Shown: in pieces, positions 27,166 to 35,632 of the stretch
How positions within the stretch are numbered: the stretch's first letter is position 1
How the letters are laid out: every line of letters starts with the position of its first letter
DNA from: Bacteroidota bacterium
GTDB lineage: Bacteria; Bacteroidota; Bacteroidia; Bacteroidales; B39-G9
Assembly: GCA_015222055.1 (NCBI GenBank)
Contig: JADFUR010000059.1
Location: forward strand, 1 to 42,046
Length of the DNA: 42,046 bases
Direction of reading: 5' to 3'
The notes under the pieces: generated by a model
What the model was told of the DNA's origin: nothing
The model's database searches: none
The model's input: the letters and a program-made list of their open reading frames with translations, nothing else
Made by a program: the position numbers and the translations under genes

Positions 27166-28188
27166 ATGGTAAATATTGCTGTTGTAATTTTAAACTGGAA
27201 CGGAATAAATTTTTTAAAAAAATTTCTCCCTACATTAATTAAATACTCATCACTTGATGGTGTAAAAATTTTTATTGCCGATAACGGTTCTCAAGATGAT
27301 TCCGTTTCATTCATAAAAAATAATTACCCCGAAATAAATATTATTCAATTCGACAAAAACTATGGATTTGCCGAAGGATACAACAAAGCACTTTATCAAA
27401 TAGAAGCAAAATATTTTGTAATTCTTAATTCGGATGTTGAAGTTACCGAAAATTGGATTTCACCACTTATCGAATTAATGGAAAATGATGAAAATATAGC
27501 GGCATGCATGCCAAAAATAAAATCATACAACAATAATAATTTTTTCGAATATGCAGGTGCCGCTGGTGGATTTTTAGACAAATATGGATATCCTTTCTGC
27601 CGTGGGAGAATATTAAGTAATATTGAAGAAGATAAAGGGCAATATGACGACACTAAAGAAATTTTTTGGGCAACCGGTGCTTGTATGTTTGTTCGTGCTA
27701 ATTTATATAAAAGAGCTGGCGGTTTCGATGGATTTTTCTTCGCACACATGGAAGAAATTGACTTATGCTGGCGCCTAAAAAATATGGGATACAAAATTAT
27801 GTATTCCCCTAAATCAACAATTTATCATGTGGGTGGTGGCACATTACCTAACAATAACCCACACAAACTTTTTCTTAATTATCGTAACAATTTAATTCTT
27901 CTTTATAAAAATTTACCTTCAAATAAACTTTTCATTATTTTATTCTTGCGATTAATCCTTGATAGTTTATCTGCAACAATTTATCTGTTAAGTTTTCAAC
28001 TTAGATATTTCTTTTCTGTTGTTAAAGCTCATTTTTCATTTTTCTCATCATTAACAAAATACCGAGCAAAAAGATTAGAACTATTAAAATTTGGAAAAAA
28101 ATTCAAACATAATGAGATACTAAATCACAGTATTGTTTTTTATTTTTTCTTTAAAAAATTGAAAAAATTCAGCCAATTAAAAAAATAA
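27166..28188 (+). CDS. Family 2 glycosyltransferase (rhamnosyltransferase-like)
   Basis: 340 residues. A GT-A catalytic domain occupies about 1-240: NWNG at the N-terminus, the nucleotide-sugar binding IADNGSQDDS, NYGFAEGYNKAL, the DxD-type ILNSDVEV and the acceptor-side EEIDLCWR with the preceding GGFDGFFFAHM. YHVGGGTL is typical of WbbL-like enzymes. A hydrophobic segment at about 250-285 probably ties the C-terminus to the inner membrane. The likely role is adding a sugar to lipopolysaccharide or another surface glycan. Donor and acceptor are not predictable, and no other glycan genes are nearby. Confidence 0.92.
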   Translation: MVNIAVVILNWNGINFLKKFLPTLIKYSSLDGVKIFIADNGSQDDSVSFIKNNYPEINIIQFDKNYGFAEGYNKALYQIEAKYFVILNSDVEVTENWISPLIELMENDENIAACMPKIKSYNNNNFFEYAGAAGGFLDKYGYPFCRGRILSNIEEDKGQYDDTKEIFWATGACMFVRANLYKRAGGFDGFFFAHMEEIDLCWRLKNMGYKIMYSPKSTIYHVGGGTLPNNNPHKLFLNYRNNLILLYKNLPSNKLFIILFLRLILDSLSATIYLLSFQLRYFFSVVKAHFSFFSSLTKYRAKRLELLKFGKKFKHNEILNHSIVFYFFFKKLKKFSQLKK

Positions 28189-28276
28189 TTCTTATCTCAA
28201 ATATTAAAAATTTAAAAACCAATCATATAAAAATACATTTAATATTTTTTATATAGAAAATATGATAAAGGTCATA

Positions 28277-28333
28277 TGTTAAATAAATTTTAGTTGATAT
28301 TTTTATAAAATCTTAACTAAAATTTATTTAACA
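28277..28333. promoter_or_regulatory. Long near-perfect palindrome in front of the fused oxidoreductase gene
   Basis: Perfect 19-bp arms at 28277-28295 (TGTTAAATAAATTTTAGTT) and 28315-28333 are separated by 19 bases. The spacer itself adds further pairs (ATTTT/AAAAT-like), leaving a central loop of about three bases. The element ends 10 bases before the ATG and has no T-run on either strand, so it is unlikely to be a terminator. It could be an operator for a dimeric regulator or an RNA hairpin controlling translation. Confidence 0.75.
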
Positions 28334-28343
28334 CATCTATATT

Positions 28344-31300
28344 ATGTATAAAATAACCAAGCATCCCATTTTAGATATTAAATCCAACGAAAAAGTTACA
28401 TTCTTATATAAAGGTAAAAAAGTAGTCGGAGAAAAAGGAAAAACAATTGCTGCTGCATTACATCAAGCAGGTTACCCTATCCATAGCCATAGCTTAGAAA
28501 ACCGAGAACGAAGTCTTGAATGTGGAATTGGAAAATGTGGTGCTTGCGAAATGTTAGTCGATGGAAAAATAAAACGTATTTGTATCACTAATGTTGATGA
28601 TGTTAAAGAAGTTGCAGAGATACCAAAAGATTATCGCCCTGAAGTTGTTGAGTACAAAAAAGACAAGGGAATAAATGTTTATAAAACAACTGTTGCTATA
28701 ATTGGAGCAGGTCCTTCCGGCTTAGCTTGTCGCGAAGAATTAAATAAGCACAATGTTGAAAATATTGTGCTTGACAATAACAATCAAATTGGCGGTCAGT
28801 TTAATATGCAAACTCACCAATTTTTCTTTTTTGAAAAAGAAAAAAAATTCGGTGGAATGCGTGGATTTGACATTGCTAAAACCCTTGCAGGAAAAAATAA
28901 AGATAACATATTGCTAAATTCAACTGTTTGGGATATTTTAGAAAATAACAGACTTGCTGTTAAAAATATAAAAACAGAAGAAATATTTTATGTAGATGCC
29001 GAACATCTTGTTGTAGCTGCCGGAGCAATTCCTTTCATGCCAAATTTTGAAAACGACGATTTACCAGGAGTATATACAGCTGCAGTTTTTCAAAAAATGA
29101 TGAATCAAGAATTCACTCTTCTTGGTAAAAATGTCCTTACTGTTGGTGCTGGTAACATTGGTTATCTAACTTCTTATCAAGGAATGCAAGCTGGAGCAAA
29201 AATTAAAGCGATTATTGAAGCAATGCCTAACGAAGGAGGTTTCCCTGTTCAAGCGAACAGAGTTCGTCGTTTAGGAATTCCTATTATGCTTTCAAAAATT
29301 CTTGTAAAAGCAATTCCTAACGAAGACCATACTGGAGTTATTGGTGCAGTAATTGCCGATTGTAAAGATTTTAAAGCCGTTCCAGGAACCGAAAAAATTA
29401 TAAAAGGTATTGATGTAATAAATATTTGTACAGGTCTTATTTCTGATGATACTCTTTTTACTAAAGGAAAAGAAATATTTGGCAGAAATTGTTACGGTGC
29501 AGGTGATGCTATTAGAATTGGAGAAGGAACAAGTGCTGTACTTAGAGGTAAACAAACAGCTTTTGAAATTCTTCAAGAAATGAACATCCGTTTTAATTAT
29601 GAAGAATATCTTAGAACATCAAAAGAATATATAGATTCTCAACAACATCCTGTTAAAGTTATTGAAAAGCCTGCATTCCCTGAAGGGGAAAGAAGAGAAA
29701 AACCATTTGTTATTGCTGACTGTTTATATGGTTTCGCTTGTAACCCTTGTGCTTTTTCATGCCCACACGGTGCTATTTCTAAATCAGCATCTAATCTTGT
29801 TCCTGTTGTTGATTACAACAAATGTATTGGTTGCATGCAGTGTATAACTTCTTGTCCAGGGCTTGCATTTTTTGGTTACAACCCGAAAAAAGACTGGTTA
29901 TTCTTCCCTGTTGAATATGAAGTAGCAGAAAACACAGCTGTTTATTTAATAAATAATAATGGTGAGAAACTTGGAGAAGGAATTTTAGAAAAAATTGTTA
30001 AAAAGCCGAACAAAACAAATCTTGCAAGAGTTAAGTCATTAGAACTTCACGGCGAAGATATTTTTGAGGCAAGGGGTTTTATTCTTAAAGAGAATTATCC
30101 TGAGCCAATTGAAATGGATGAATTGGAAAAAATCGAAGGTAAACAATTTATTTGTTTATGTGAGGATGTAACTTTAGACCAAATTTTAGAGGTTGTTGGT
30201 GACAGAAAATTTATTTCTGTTGACGAACTAAAACACACAACTCGTCTTGGAATGGGTGCCTGTAGAGGTAAACGTTGTGTTAAAAGAGCTCGTGCAGCTT
30301 TAGCTGGTTATGGCATTAGTATTATTGATGAAGCAACACCACGCGGACCAATGTCTAATCAAGTTGAAATGGGAGAACTTTATCCTCGGAACAAAAAAGA
30401 AAAAATTATTGTTCCTAATAGTACTAAAACAAAAATTATTGAAGTTGGTTCATTAGTAGCAGGAGGTGGAATTGGTGGTAGCTCAGTATTTAGATATTTA
30501 GCTGAAGCAGGACTTAATCCTACTTTAATTAACTATGGAAGAGGCTCGTCTTGGAGAAATATTGCTGGTGGTCGTCCGGGATTTAGTGTTCCTGAACTTG
30601 CAGACATAGCATCACATAATTACGAATTATTTAAAGAACTTCAAAAACGACAAAATATTAATCTAAAACCAATCAATTACGTTACTTTTGCTCACGATAA
30701 GGCAACTTACGATGCACTTGAAGTTTCAAAAGCTTGGTCAGATTCTTACACTGTTTCTCCTAAAGATTTCCAAAAAGAAATTGCTCCAGGGTTTAATAAA
30801 AACTTAAAAACATATCAGTCAGCTCTAATAACAAAAGATTGCTGGCAAGCAACTCCAGGACTATCAATTGAAGCTATAAGAAAAGTAGGAATAGATAATG
30901 GTGGAAAACTTCTTGAAGATTGTAAATTGATTGATATTGAAAAACAAGGAGACACTTACAAAATATTAGTTAAAGACCACAAAAACGAATATGTTGAATA
31001 TCATACAAAAATTTTTGTTAATGCTTTAGGTCAAAATGCTAACGAATTTTGTAAAAAACTCAATCTTAATTTAGGATTATATCCTGTTAAACATCAAGCA
31101 TTCATAACTAAAAGATTACCTCTCTTAGGGCCAAACGGACGTGCTTTAGATATGCTAATCGACCGTCGTGCTTACAAAGGATTTTCTGCTGTTTACGGAC
31201 AACAATTGCAAGAAACAGGTCAAATAATTGGTTGTGCTTCTCCTGCAGTTGATGCATTGCAAGCAGGCAAAAACCTTAAAATAAACGATAAAGATTTTCT

Positions 31301-31568
31301 CGAAATTGTTTCAGAAGTATTTATTGATTGGTTACCTGAACTTTCTTCTGTTGGATTCCAAGCTACATGGGCCGGATATTATACCGAACCAAAAATGATT
31401 ATCGACCCAGACAATGGATTGTTTATTGGTCTGCGTGGTCATGGATTTATGCTAAGTCAATATCTCGCTAAAATTTATGTTGATAAATTAATGGGCAAAC
31501 AAGTTCCTGAATATTTAGAAAGACTTAAAATTGAAGGAGATGGATTAGAAGAAACCTCTTTTAAATAA
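28344..31568 (+). CDS. All-in-one flavin/iron-sulfur oxidoreductase (HcnABC / dye-linked dehydrogenase-like fusion)
   Basis: 1074 residues with five modules. (1) A plant-type [2Fe-2S] domain (about 15-95; C60, C65, C68, C80), as in HcnA and sarcosine oxidase alpha. (2) A pyridine-nucleotide-disulfide-type FAD domain (about 112-430; GAGPSG 121-126 and GAGNIG 268-273), as in HcnB. (3) A ferredoxin-like insert with two [4Fe-4S] sites (C460, C466, C469, C473 and C494, C497, C500, C504). (4) A BFD-like [2Fe-2S] domain (C604, C606, C640, C645). (5) A DAO-type FAD oxidase domain (about 698-1065; GGGIGG 707-712), as in HcnC. Related separate subunits oxidise glycine, proline, opines or sarcosine and pass electrons to a carrier. 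The substrate cannot be read from sequence; an amino acid or secondary amine is likely. It has its own terminator. Confidence 0.9.
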   Translation: MYKITKHPILDIKSNEKVTFLYKGKKVVGEKGKTIAAALHQAGYPIHSHSLENRERSLECGIGKCGACEMLVDGKIKRICITNVDDVKEVAEIPKDYRPEVVEYKKDKGINVYKTTVAIIGAGPSGLACREELNKHNVENIVLDNNNQIGGQFNMQTHQFFFFEKEKKFGGMRGFDIAKTLAGKNKDNILLNSTVWDILENNRLAVKNIKTEEIFYVDAEHLVVAAGAIPFMPNFENDDLPGVYTAAVFQKMMNQEFTLLGKNVLTVGAGNIGYLTSYQGMQAGAKIKAIIEAMPNEGGFPVQANRVRRLGIPIMLSKILVKAIPNEDHTGVIGAVIADCKDFKAVPGTEKIIKGIDVINICTGLISDDTLFTKGKEIFGRNCYGAGDAIRIGEGTSAVLRGKQTAFEILQEMNIRFNYEEYLRTSKEYIDSQQHPVKVIEKPAFPEGERREKPFVIADCLYGFACNPCAFSCPHGAISKSASNLVPVVDYNKCIGCMQCITSCPGLAFFGYNPKKDWLFFPVEYEVAENTAVYLINNNGEKLGEGILEKIVKKPNKTNLARVKSLELHGEDIFEARGFILKENYPEPIEMDELEKIEGKQFICLCEDVTLDQILEVVGDRKFISVDELKHTTRLGMGACRGKRCVKRARAALAGYGISIIDEATPRGPMSNQVEMGELYPRNKKEKIIVPNSTKTKIIEVGSLVAGGGIGGSSVFRYLAEAGLNPTLINYGRGSSWRNIAGGRPGFSVPELADIASHNYELFKELQKRQNINLKPINYVTFAHDKATYDALEVSKAWSDSYTVSPKDFQKEIAPGFNKNLKTYQSALITKDCWQATPGLSIEAIRKVGIDNGGKLLEDCKLIDIEKQGDTYKILVKDHKNEYVEYHTKIFVNALGQNANEFCKKLNLNLGLYPVKHQAFITKRLPLLGPNGRALDMLIDRRAYKGFSAVYGQQLQETGQIIGCASPAVDALQAGKNLKINDKDFLEIVSEVFIDWLPELSSVGFQATWAGYYTEPKMIIDPDNGLFIGLRGHGFMLSQYLAKIYVDKLMGKQVPEYLERLKIEGDGLEETSFK

Positions 31569-31590
31569 TAGAATAATATTCTTAATAATT

Positions 31591-31620
31591 AAAGGCTGTA
31601 ATTTTTTTACAGCCTTTTTT
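31591..31620 (+). terminator. Intrinsic terminator after the fused oxidoreductase gene
   Basis: 10-bp stem (AAAGGCTGTA / TACAGCCTTT) with a 7-base loop and a T-run, 22 bases after the stop codon. Confidence 0.9.
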
Positions 31621-31690
31621 GTTGTAAAATTATTTACTAAGCTTAATATTTTTAATATCTTTCCTAAAAATTTAAATAAAAACATTAACA

Positions 31691-32452
31691 ATGAAAAATC
31701 GTTTTTCAATTTTATTAATTTCTTTCTTCTTTTTATTTCTAGTTTCGTGTAGTAACAACGATAATGTTAAGATTGCTTTTTCACATTCATACAACTCTTA
31801 TGTAAATTGGATAAAAAATGCAGATTCTACAATTATTTGTATCGATTTGTATAATCTTTCGATTGATTCTGCTACGGAAGTACTTCAAAACTGTTCGGGA
31901 TTATTATTAACAGGTGGTGCTGATGTATCTCCTGTGAGATATAACAAGCCTGCTGACACAAGCAGATGCAGCATGAACTTAAGGCGTGATAGTTTAGAAT
32001 TTGCTCTTATCGAGATTGCTCTAAAAAATAAAATTCCGATTATGGGAATCTGCAGAGGAGAACAAATATTAAATGTTGCTCTTGGAGGTACTTTAATTGT
32101 AGATATTCCAACAGATTATGGAACTTGTGTTATTCATCGTAAAAAAAACTCTTATAACTGCTCACATGAAATTAAAGTTGAAAAGCAATCCTTACTTCAC
32201 AAAATATGCAAAACAGATTCCGGAATTGTAAACTCTAACCATCATCAGGCAATATATTTATTATCTGACAAACTGAAAGTTGTAGCTCGAACAAACGACC
32301 TTCTTCCCGAAGCAATTGAATGGAAAAATCCAACAGGAAAATCATTTCTCATGGCTGTTCAATGGCATCCTGAAAGGCTAGAAAAAAACAATATTTTATC
32401 TTTTCCTATTGCAGTAAAATTTATTGAAGAAGTAAAAAAATATCATAACTAA
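31691..32452 (+). CDS. Lipoprotein class I glutamine amidotransferase-like hydrolase (PuuD-type)
   Basis: 253 residues. The fold is that of the gamma-glutamyl-gamma-aminobutyrate hydrolase (peptidase C26) group: GLLLTGGADVSP, the nucleophile elbow MGICRGEQ (C121), and H226/E228 in VQWHPE complete the triad. PuuD hydrolyses gamma-glutamyl amides in polyamine breakdown in the cytoplasm. Here, however, the first 20 residues are a signal peptide with a lipobox ending LVSC, so the enzyme is probably a lipoprotein outside the inner membrane, acting on extracytoplasmic gamma-glutamyl or related amides. The gene lies 18 bases before the C69 peptidase gene, suggesting joint use of exported peptides. 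Confidence 0.88.
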   Translation: MKNRFSILLISFFFLFLVSCSNNDNVKIAFSHSYNSYVNWIKNADSTIICIDLYNLSIDSATEVLQNCSGLLLTGGADVSPVRYNKPADTSRCSMNLRRDSLEFALIEIALKNKIPIMGICRGEQILNVALGGTLIVDIPTDYGTCVIHRKKNSYNCSHEIKVEKQSLLHKICKTDSGIVNSNHHQAIYLLSDKLKVVARTNDLLPEAIEWKNPTGKSFLMAVQWHPERLEKNNILSFPIAVKFIEEVKKYHN

Positions 32453-32470
32453 AATATAAAATCTATTCAA

Positions 32471-34099
32471 ATGAAAAAAAGAATTATCCTTCCAATTTTA
32501 TTTATTTTACTTGTTAAAACAGCATTTCCTTGTACAAATATTATTGTGACTAAGGGGGCTTCAAACAACGAATCGACAATGATAGCTTACCTTTGCGATG
32601 GCGAATTTCATCCAACATACAGGATATTTCCGGCAGCGGATTATGCAAAAGGCGAATACCTTAATATAACTGATTATGCCGGTAAAATACTAGGCCGTAT
32701 CCCTCAATTAGCTCACACATATAAAGTAATGGGATATCACGACATGAACGAATTTCAAGTAGCAATGGGCGAGACAACCTTTGGTGGCAGAGAAGAATTA
32801 ATAGACACAACCGCCTTTTTAAACTACTGGCAATTGATGAATATTACTTTACAAAGAGCCAAAACAGCTCGCGAAGCAATAAAAGTGCTAACTGAATTAG
32901 TTGAGAAATACGGATATGCTAGCAGCGGAGAATCTTTCTCTATTGCTGACCCAAATGAAGCTTGGCTGCTTGAAATGATTGGAACCGGACCTAAAGGAAA
33001 AGCCCCAGCATGGGTTGCCTTAAAAATCCCTGATGGTTATATTTGTGCTCATGCAAATAAATCAAGAATTGGTGAATTTCCTCTTAATGATTCTAAAAAT
33101 TGTCTTTACTCAAAAAATATTATTTCATTTGCAATTAAAAATGGCTATTACAATCCGAAATCAGGAAAACCATTCAAATTCAATGAAGCATACGCCCCTT
33201 CTACCCCATCAAACTTAAGATATTGCTCAACAAGAGTATGGAGTATTTATCGCCGCGTTGCTCCATCGTTAAATTTATCTTCTGATTATAATCGTGCTGT
33301 AAAAGGAGCAAATCGCTATCCTTTGTGGATTAAACCTGAAAAAAAACTTGGAGTTGACAACGTTATGTCATTAGTAAGAGACCATTACGAAGGAACAGAA
33401 TTTGACATGACAAAAGGATTAGCAGCTGGGCCATTTGGCAATCCAAATCGTTGTCGACCATTAGTTTGCAAATCAGACAGCACAACTGTTGCGTGGGAAA
33501 GAGCAATATCAACCTACAACACAGGCTTTTCAATTATTACTCAATCTCGATCATCGCTACCAAACGAGATTGGAGGTCTAACATGGTATGGTGTTGACGA
33601 TGCTTATTTCACATGTTATACTCCAATATACGCAGGAGCTACTGATGTTGATACAGCATTTAAAACAGGCAGTATGAAAAAATTCTCGTGGGAATCTGCT
33701 TGGTGGAGATTTAATTTAGTAGCAAACTATGCAAACACAAAATTTTCATACATTTCTAAGGATGTAAAAAAAGTACAAAATGAAATTGAAGGATACTTTT
33801 TGCAAATACAAGACAGTATTGAAAATCAAGCTTTAATGATTAAAGATAAAAATAAGAGAATTAAATATCTAACATCATACTCAATTAAACAAGGCGATTA
33901 TGTAATGAAAAAATGGGAAAATCTTGCATTCTATATTTTCACAAAATATAATGATGGATATGTAAGAAGCGAGAATAATAGACCTCAAGCAAAAGGTTAT
34001 TCTAACGAATGGAAAAAAAGAGTTTTAAAGGATGATTCAAATTTTAAATTGCCACTTTGGAAAAATACAGACAAAGCAAAAGAACCGACAAGTTTTTAA
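32471..34099 (+). CDS. Secreted C69-family dipeptidase (Ntn-hydrolase)
   Basis: 542 residues. A signal peptide (about 1-20) is followed directly by C21 in FPCTNIIVTKGAS. Family C69 enzymes use exactly such an N-terminal cysteine, exposed by processing, as nucleophile. Other family blocks are GETTFGGREEL, YGYASSGESFSIADPNEAWLLEMIG and the C-terminal HYEGTEFDMTKG. Homologues such as Lactobacillus PepD cleave dipeptides; the Bacteroidota forms are longer and exported. FPC is not a good lipobox, so soluble periplasmic or secreted location is preferred. It is co-transcribed with the amidohydrolase gene. Confidence 0.93.
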   Translation: MKKRIILPILFILLVKTAFPCTNIIVTKGASNNESTMIAYLCDGEFHPTYRIFPAADYAKGEYLNITDYAGKILGRIPQLAHTYKVMGYHDMNEFQVAMGETTFGGREELIDTTAFLNYWQLMNITLQRAKTAREAIKVLTELVEKYGYASSGESFSIADPNEAWLLEMIGTGPKGKAPAWVALKIPDGYICAHANKSRIGEFPLNDSKNCLYSKNIISFAIKNGYYNPKSGKPFKFNEAYAPSTPSNLRYCSTRVWSIYRRVAPSLNLSSDYNRAVKGANRYPLWIKPEKKLGVDNVMSLVRDHYEGTEFDMTKGLAAGPFGNPNRCRPLVCKSDSTTVAWERAISTYNTGFSIITQSRSSLPNEIGGLTWYGVDDAYFTCYTPIYAGATDVDTAFKTGSMKKFSWESAWWRFNLVANYANTKFSYISKDVKKVQNEIEGYFLQIQDSIENQALMIKDKNKRIKYLTSYSIKQGDYVMKKWENLAFYIFTKYNDGYVRSENNRPQAKGYSNEWKKRVLKDDSNFKLPLWKNTDKAKEPTSF

Positions 34100-34147
34100 T
34101 TGTATTTTTCTTAAATATTTATGAATAAAAATAAAAAATTCAATAAA

Positions 34148-34957
34148 TTACTCATTATTATAATTCAAAATTTTTGACTTGCTGAATTCCACAAATTCTA
34201 ATTTTGTATAATTTTGAGGCACGTTAAATACTGCTGTCGACAACTGTTTTTTTTCAATATTTAGTGTTTCTGTAATATTATTTTCAGCATCTATAGTTTT
34301 CAGCGAATAACCTTTTTTAAGAAAATCTTTAAATTCAGGACTAGATTCATATCCTGTTTCACTAAGTTGGCCGCTCATTTTTTCAATTAATTTATAAAAC
34401 TTTTCAAAATTAAAATCTTTATATAAATTAATACTAGAAGAAACCCAATAATCATATATAAGACTATCATTTAGCCATAACTGGTATCTTTGAGTTTGAT
34501 GTTTAGCAATTATGTCTTTATCTAACAATTTTTTAATTTCCACTTTGAGGCTGTCTTGCACATCAAAATTTTGTTCAACTATTTCTGCTTCTTGAAAAAT
34601 ATGGCTATGCAAAGCTTTATATGTTTCTTTTTCCTCAGGTGTCAACTTCGACAGCTCATCTTCAACCATTGCCAAAGTATAATCATCCATCCCTTTTAAA
34701 TATTCATCAATTGTTCCTTCCCAGAATACTTTTTGAATAGGATTAATAAGACATATCTTGTTTGAATTCAAATTATAGATACTAATTTCATCATTATCAA
34801 CAGTTTTCATTATATTGTTTTGAATATAAATAGTCTGTGATCTTTCCTCTCCATAAGCATCTTTAGTAACTTCTTTTATAATCCACCCTGCAAAAATATA
34901 ATTCGGGAATAACAATAAAAGTAGTAAAAAAAGTAAAAAACACTTCCTGATTTTCAT
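34148..34957 (-). CDS. DUF4412-like periplasmic protein
   Basis: 269 residues from the ATG at 34957; a GTG at 34981 is in frame but would push the signal peptide inward. The signal peptide has a striking leucine run (FLLFLLLLLLLFPNYIFAG). The mature start (GWIIKEVTKDAYGEERSQTIYIQNNIMKTV) and the strand pattern (YNLNSNKICLINPIQKVFWEGTIDEY) resemble DUF4412 proteins, which have a LolA/LppX-like beta fold. That assignment is by eye and tentative. The centre is helical and rich in charged residues. It converges with the C69 peptidase gene. Function unknown. Confidence 0.72.
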   Translation of the reverse strand: MKIRKCFLLFLLLLLLFPNYIFAGWIIKEVTKDAYGEERSQTIYIQNNIMKTVDNDEISIYNLNSNKICLINPIQKVFWEGTIDEYLKGMDDYTLAMVEDELSKLTPEEKETYKALHSHIFQEAEIVEQNFDVQDSLKVEIKKLLDKDIIAKHQTQRYQLWLNDSLIYDYWVSSSINLYKDFNFEKFYKLIEKMSGQLSETGYESSPEFKDFLKKGYSLKTIDAENNITETLNIEKKQLSTAVFNVPQNYTKLEFVEFSKSKILNYNNE

Positions 34958-35374
34958 TTCAATAAGATTAAAAAATATCACTACTAATTTACACTTTTTC
35001 TTTAAAGAAATGAATTATTTCTAATTTTAATCTTCATTTAATTTAAAGTAATTAGTTTGCAGTTAAAATCATTTAAATCAGTGAGACTATGATTTTGTAA
35101 TCAAAATCATCTAACCGAACTGATCCCGAGCGGTAGTCGAGGGATCTCGGGTCTTATTCCCCGCTGCTTGCAGCGAAATAAAAAAGAAAATCATTCCGCT
35201 TCAATATCTCGTCTGCTTGCAGCGATGTAGTTTATTTTTAAAATTTTTTAATGTGTTATTGTTAAAAATAAAGCAAAATATAGCTGATAGTTGAATTAAA
35301 ATATTTTTTTAATATTTTAGTTTGAAAACTTTTTTTGACGAAAAATTGTTTATAAATTTGCAACTCTTAAAAAT
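34958..35374. other. Gene-free region with intergenic palindromes before the tRNA-Leu pair
   Basis: Holds three repeat-like pieces. A perfect 9-bp hairpin (ATGATTTTG / CAAAATCAT, 35089-35110) is flanked by two AAAATCAT..-type segments. A block at 35122-35152 (CCCGAG..CTCGGG with CGAGGGATC inside) resembles the dispersed 'TCGACT..CGCTC' repeats of Bacteroidota. Two copies of CTGCTTGCAGCGA lie at 35164-35176 and 35213-35225. The tRNA promoter follows. No coding sequence is visible. Confidence 0.5.
35335..35360 (+). promoter_or_regulatory. Candidate tRNA-Leu promoter
   Basis: TTG (35335-35337), 15 bases, then TAAATTTG (35353-35360), a good -7 box 14 bases before the mature tRNA 5' end. The spacer is shorter than the usual 17-21 bases. 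Confidence 0.5.
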
Positions 35375-35458
35375 GCCCAGGTGGCGGAATTGGTAGACGT
35401 GCTACTTTGAGGGGGTAGTGATCTTTTGATCGTGCAGGTTCAAATCCTGTTCTGGGTA
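35375..35458 (+). tRNA. tRNA-Leu (GAG)
   Basis: 84 bases. The acceptor stem GCCCAGG pairs with TCTGGGT, the D-loop contains GGTAGAC, and the anticodon stem CTACT/GGTAG carries loop TTGAGGG with anticodon GAG at 35409-35411. A long variable arm (GATC-TTTT-GATC) and the T-arm with TTCAAAT follow. Long variable arm plus discriminator A73 fit leucine. The 3' CCA is not encoded (ACA follows). Confidence 0.96.
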
Positions 35459-35460
35459 CA

Positions 35461-35500
35461 AAAAAATCTCAAATATCATATTAGAAATTTGAGATTTTTT
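35461..35500 (+). terminator. Intrinsic terminator between the two tRNA-Leu genes
   Basis: Perfect 14-bp stem (AAAAAATCTCAAAT at 35461-35474, complement at 35487-35500) with a 12-base loop, ending in a T-run. It starts two bases after the first tRNA and implies that the second has its own promoter; TACTTT near 35503 could be part of a weak -7 box. Confidence 0.75.
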
Positions 35501-35516
35501 TATACTTTCATTTATT

Positions 35517-35600
35517 GCCCGGATGGCGAAATTGGTAGACGCGCTGGTTTCAGAGACCAGTGTTAGCAATAACGTGCAGGTTCGAATCCTGTTCCGGGCA
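35517..35600 (+). tRNA. tRNA-Leu (CAG)
   Basis: 84 bases. The acceptor stem GCCCGGA pairs with TCCGGGC, the anticodon stem CTGGT/ACCAG has loop TTCAGAG with anticodon CAG at 35551-35553, the variable arm is long, and the T-loop is TTCGAAT. Discriminator A73 is present and CCA is not encoded. The sequence is closely similar to the GAG isoacceptor just upstream, so the pair probably arose by duplication. Confidence 0.96.
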
Positions 35601-35632
35601 CACTAACCATTAATATATCAACTTAATTATTT

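Noticed and set aside
28277-28333. Long palindrome as an intrinsic terminator of the GT2 gene
   Set aside because: There is no T-run after the right arm, and it lies 88 bases past the GT2 stop and only 10 bases before the next ATG.
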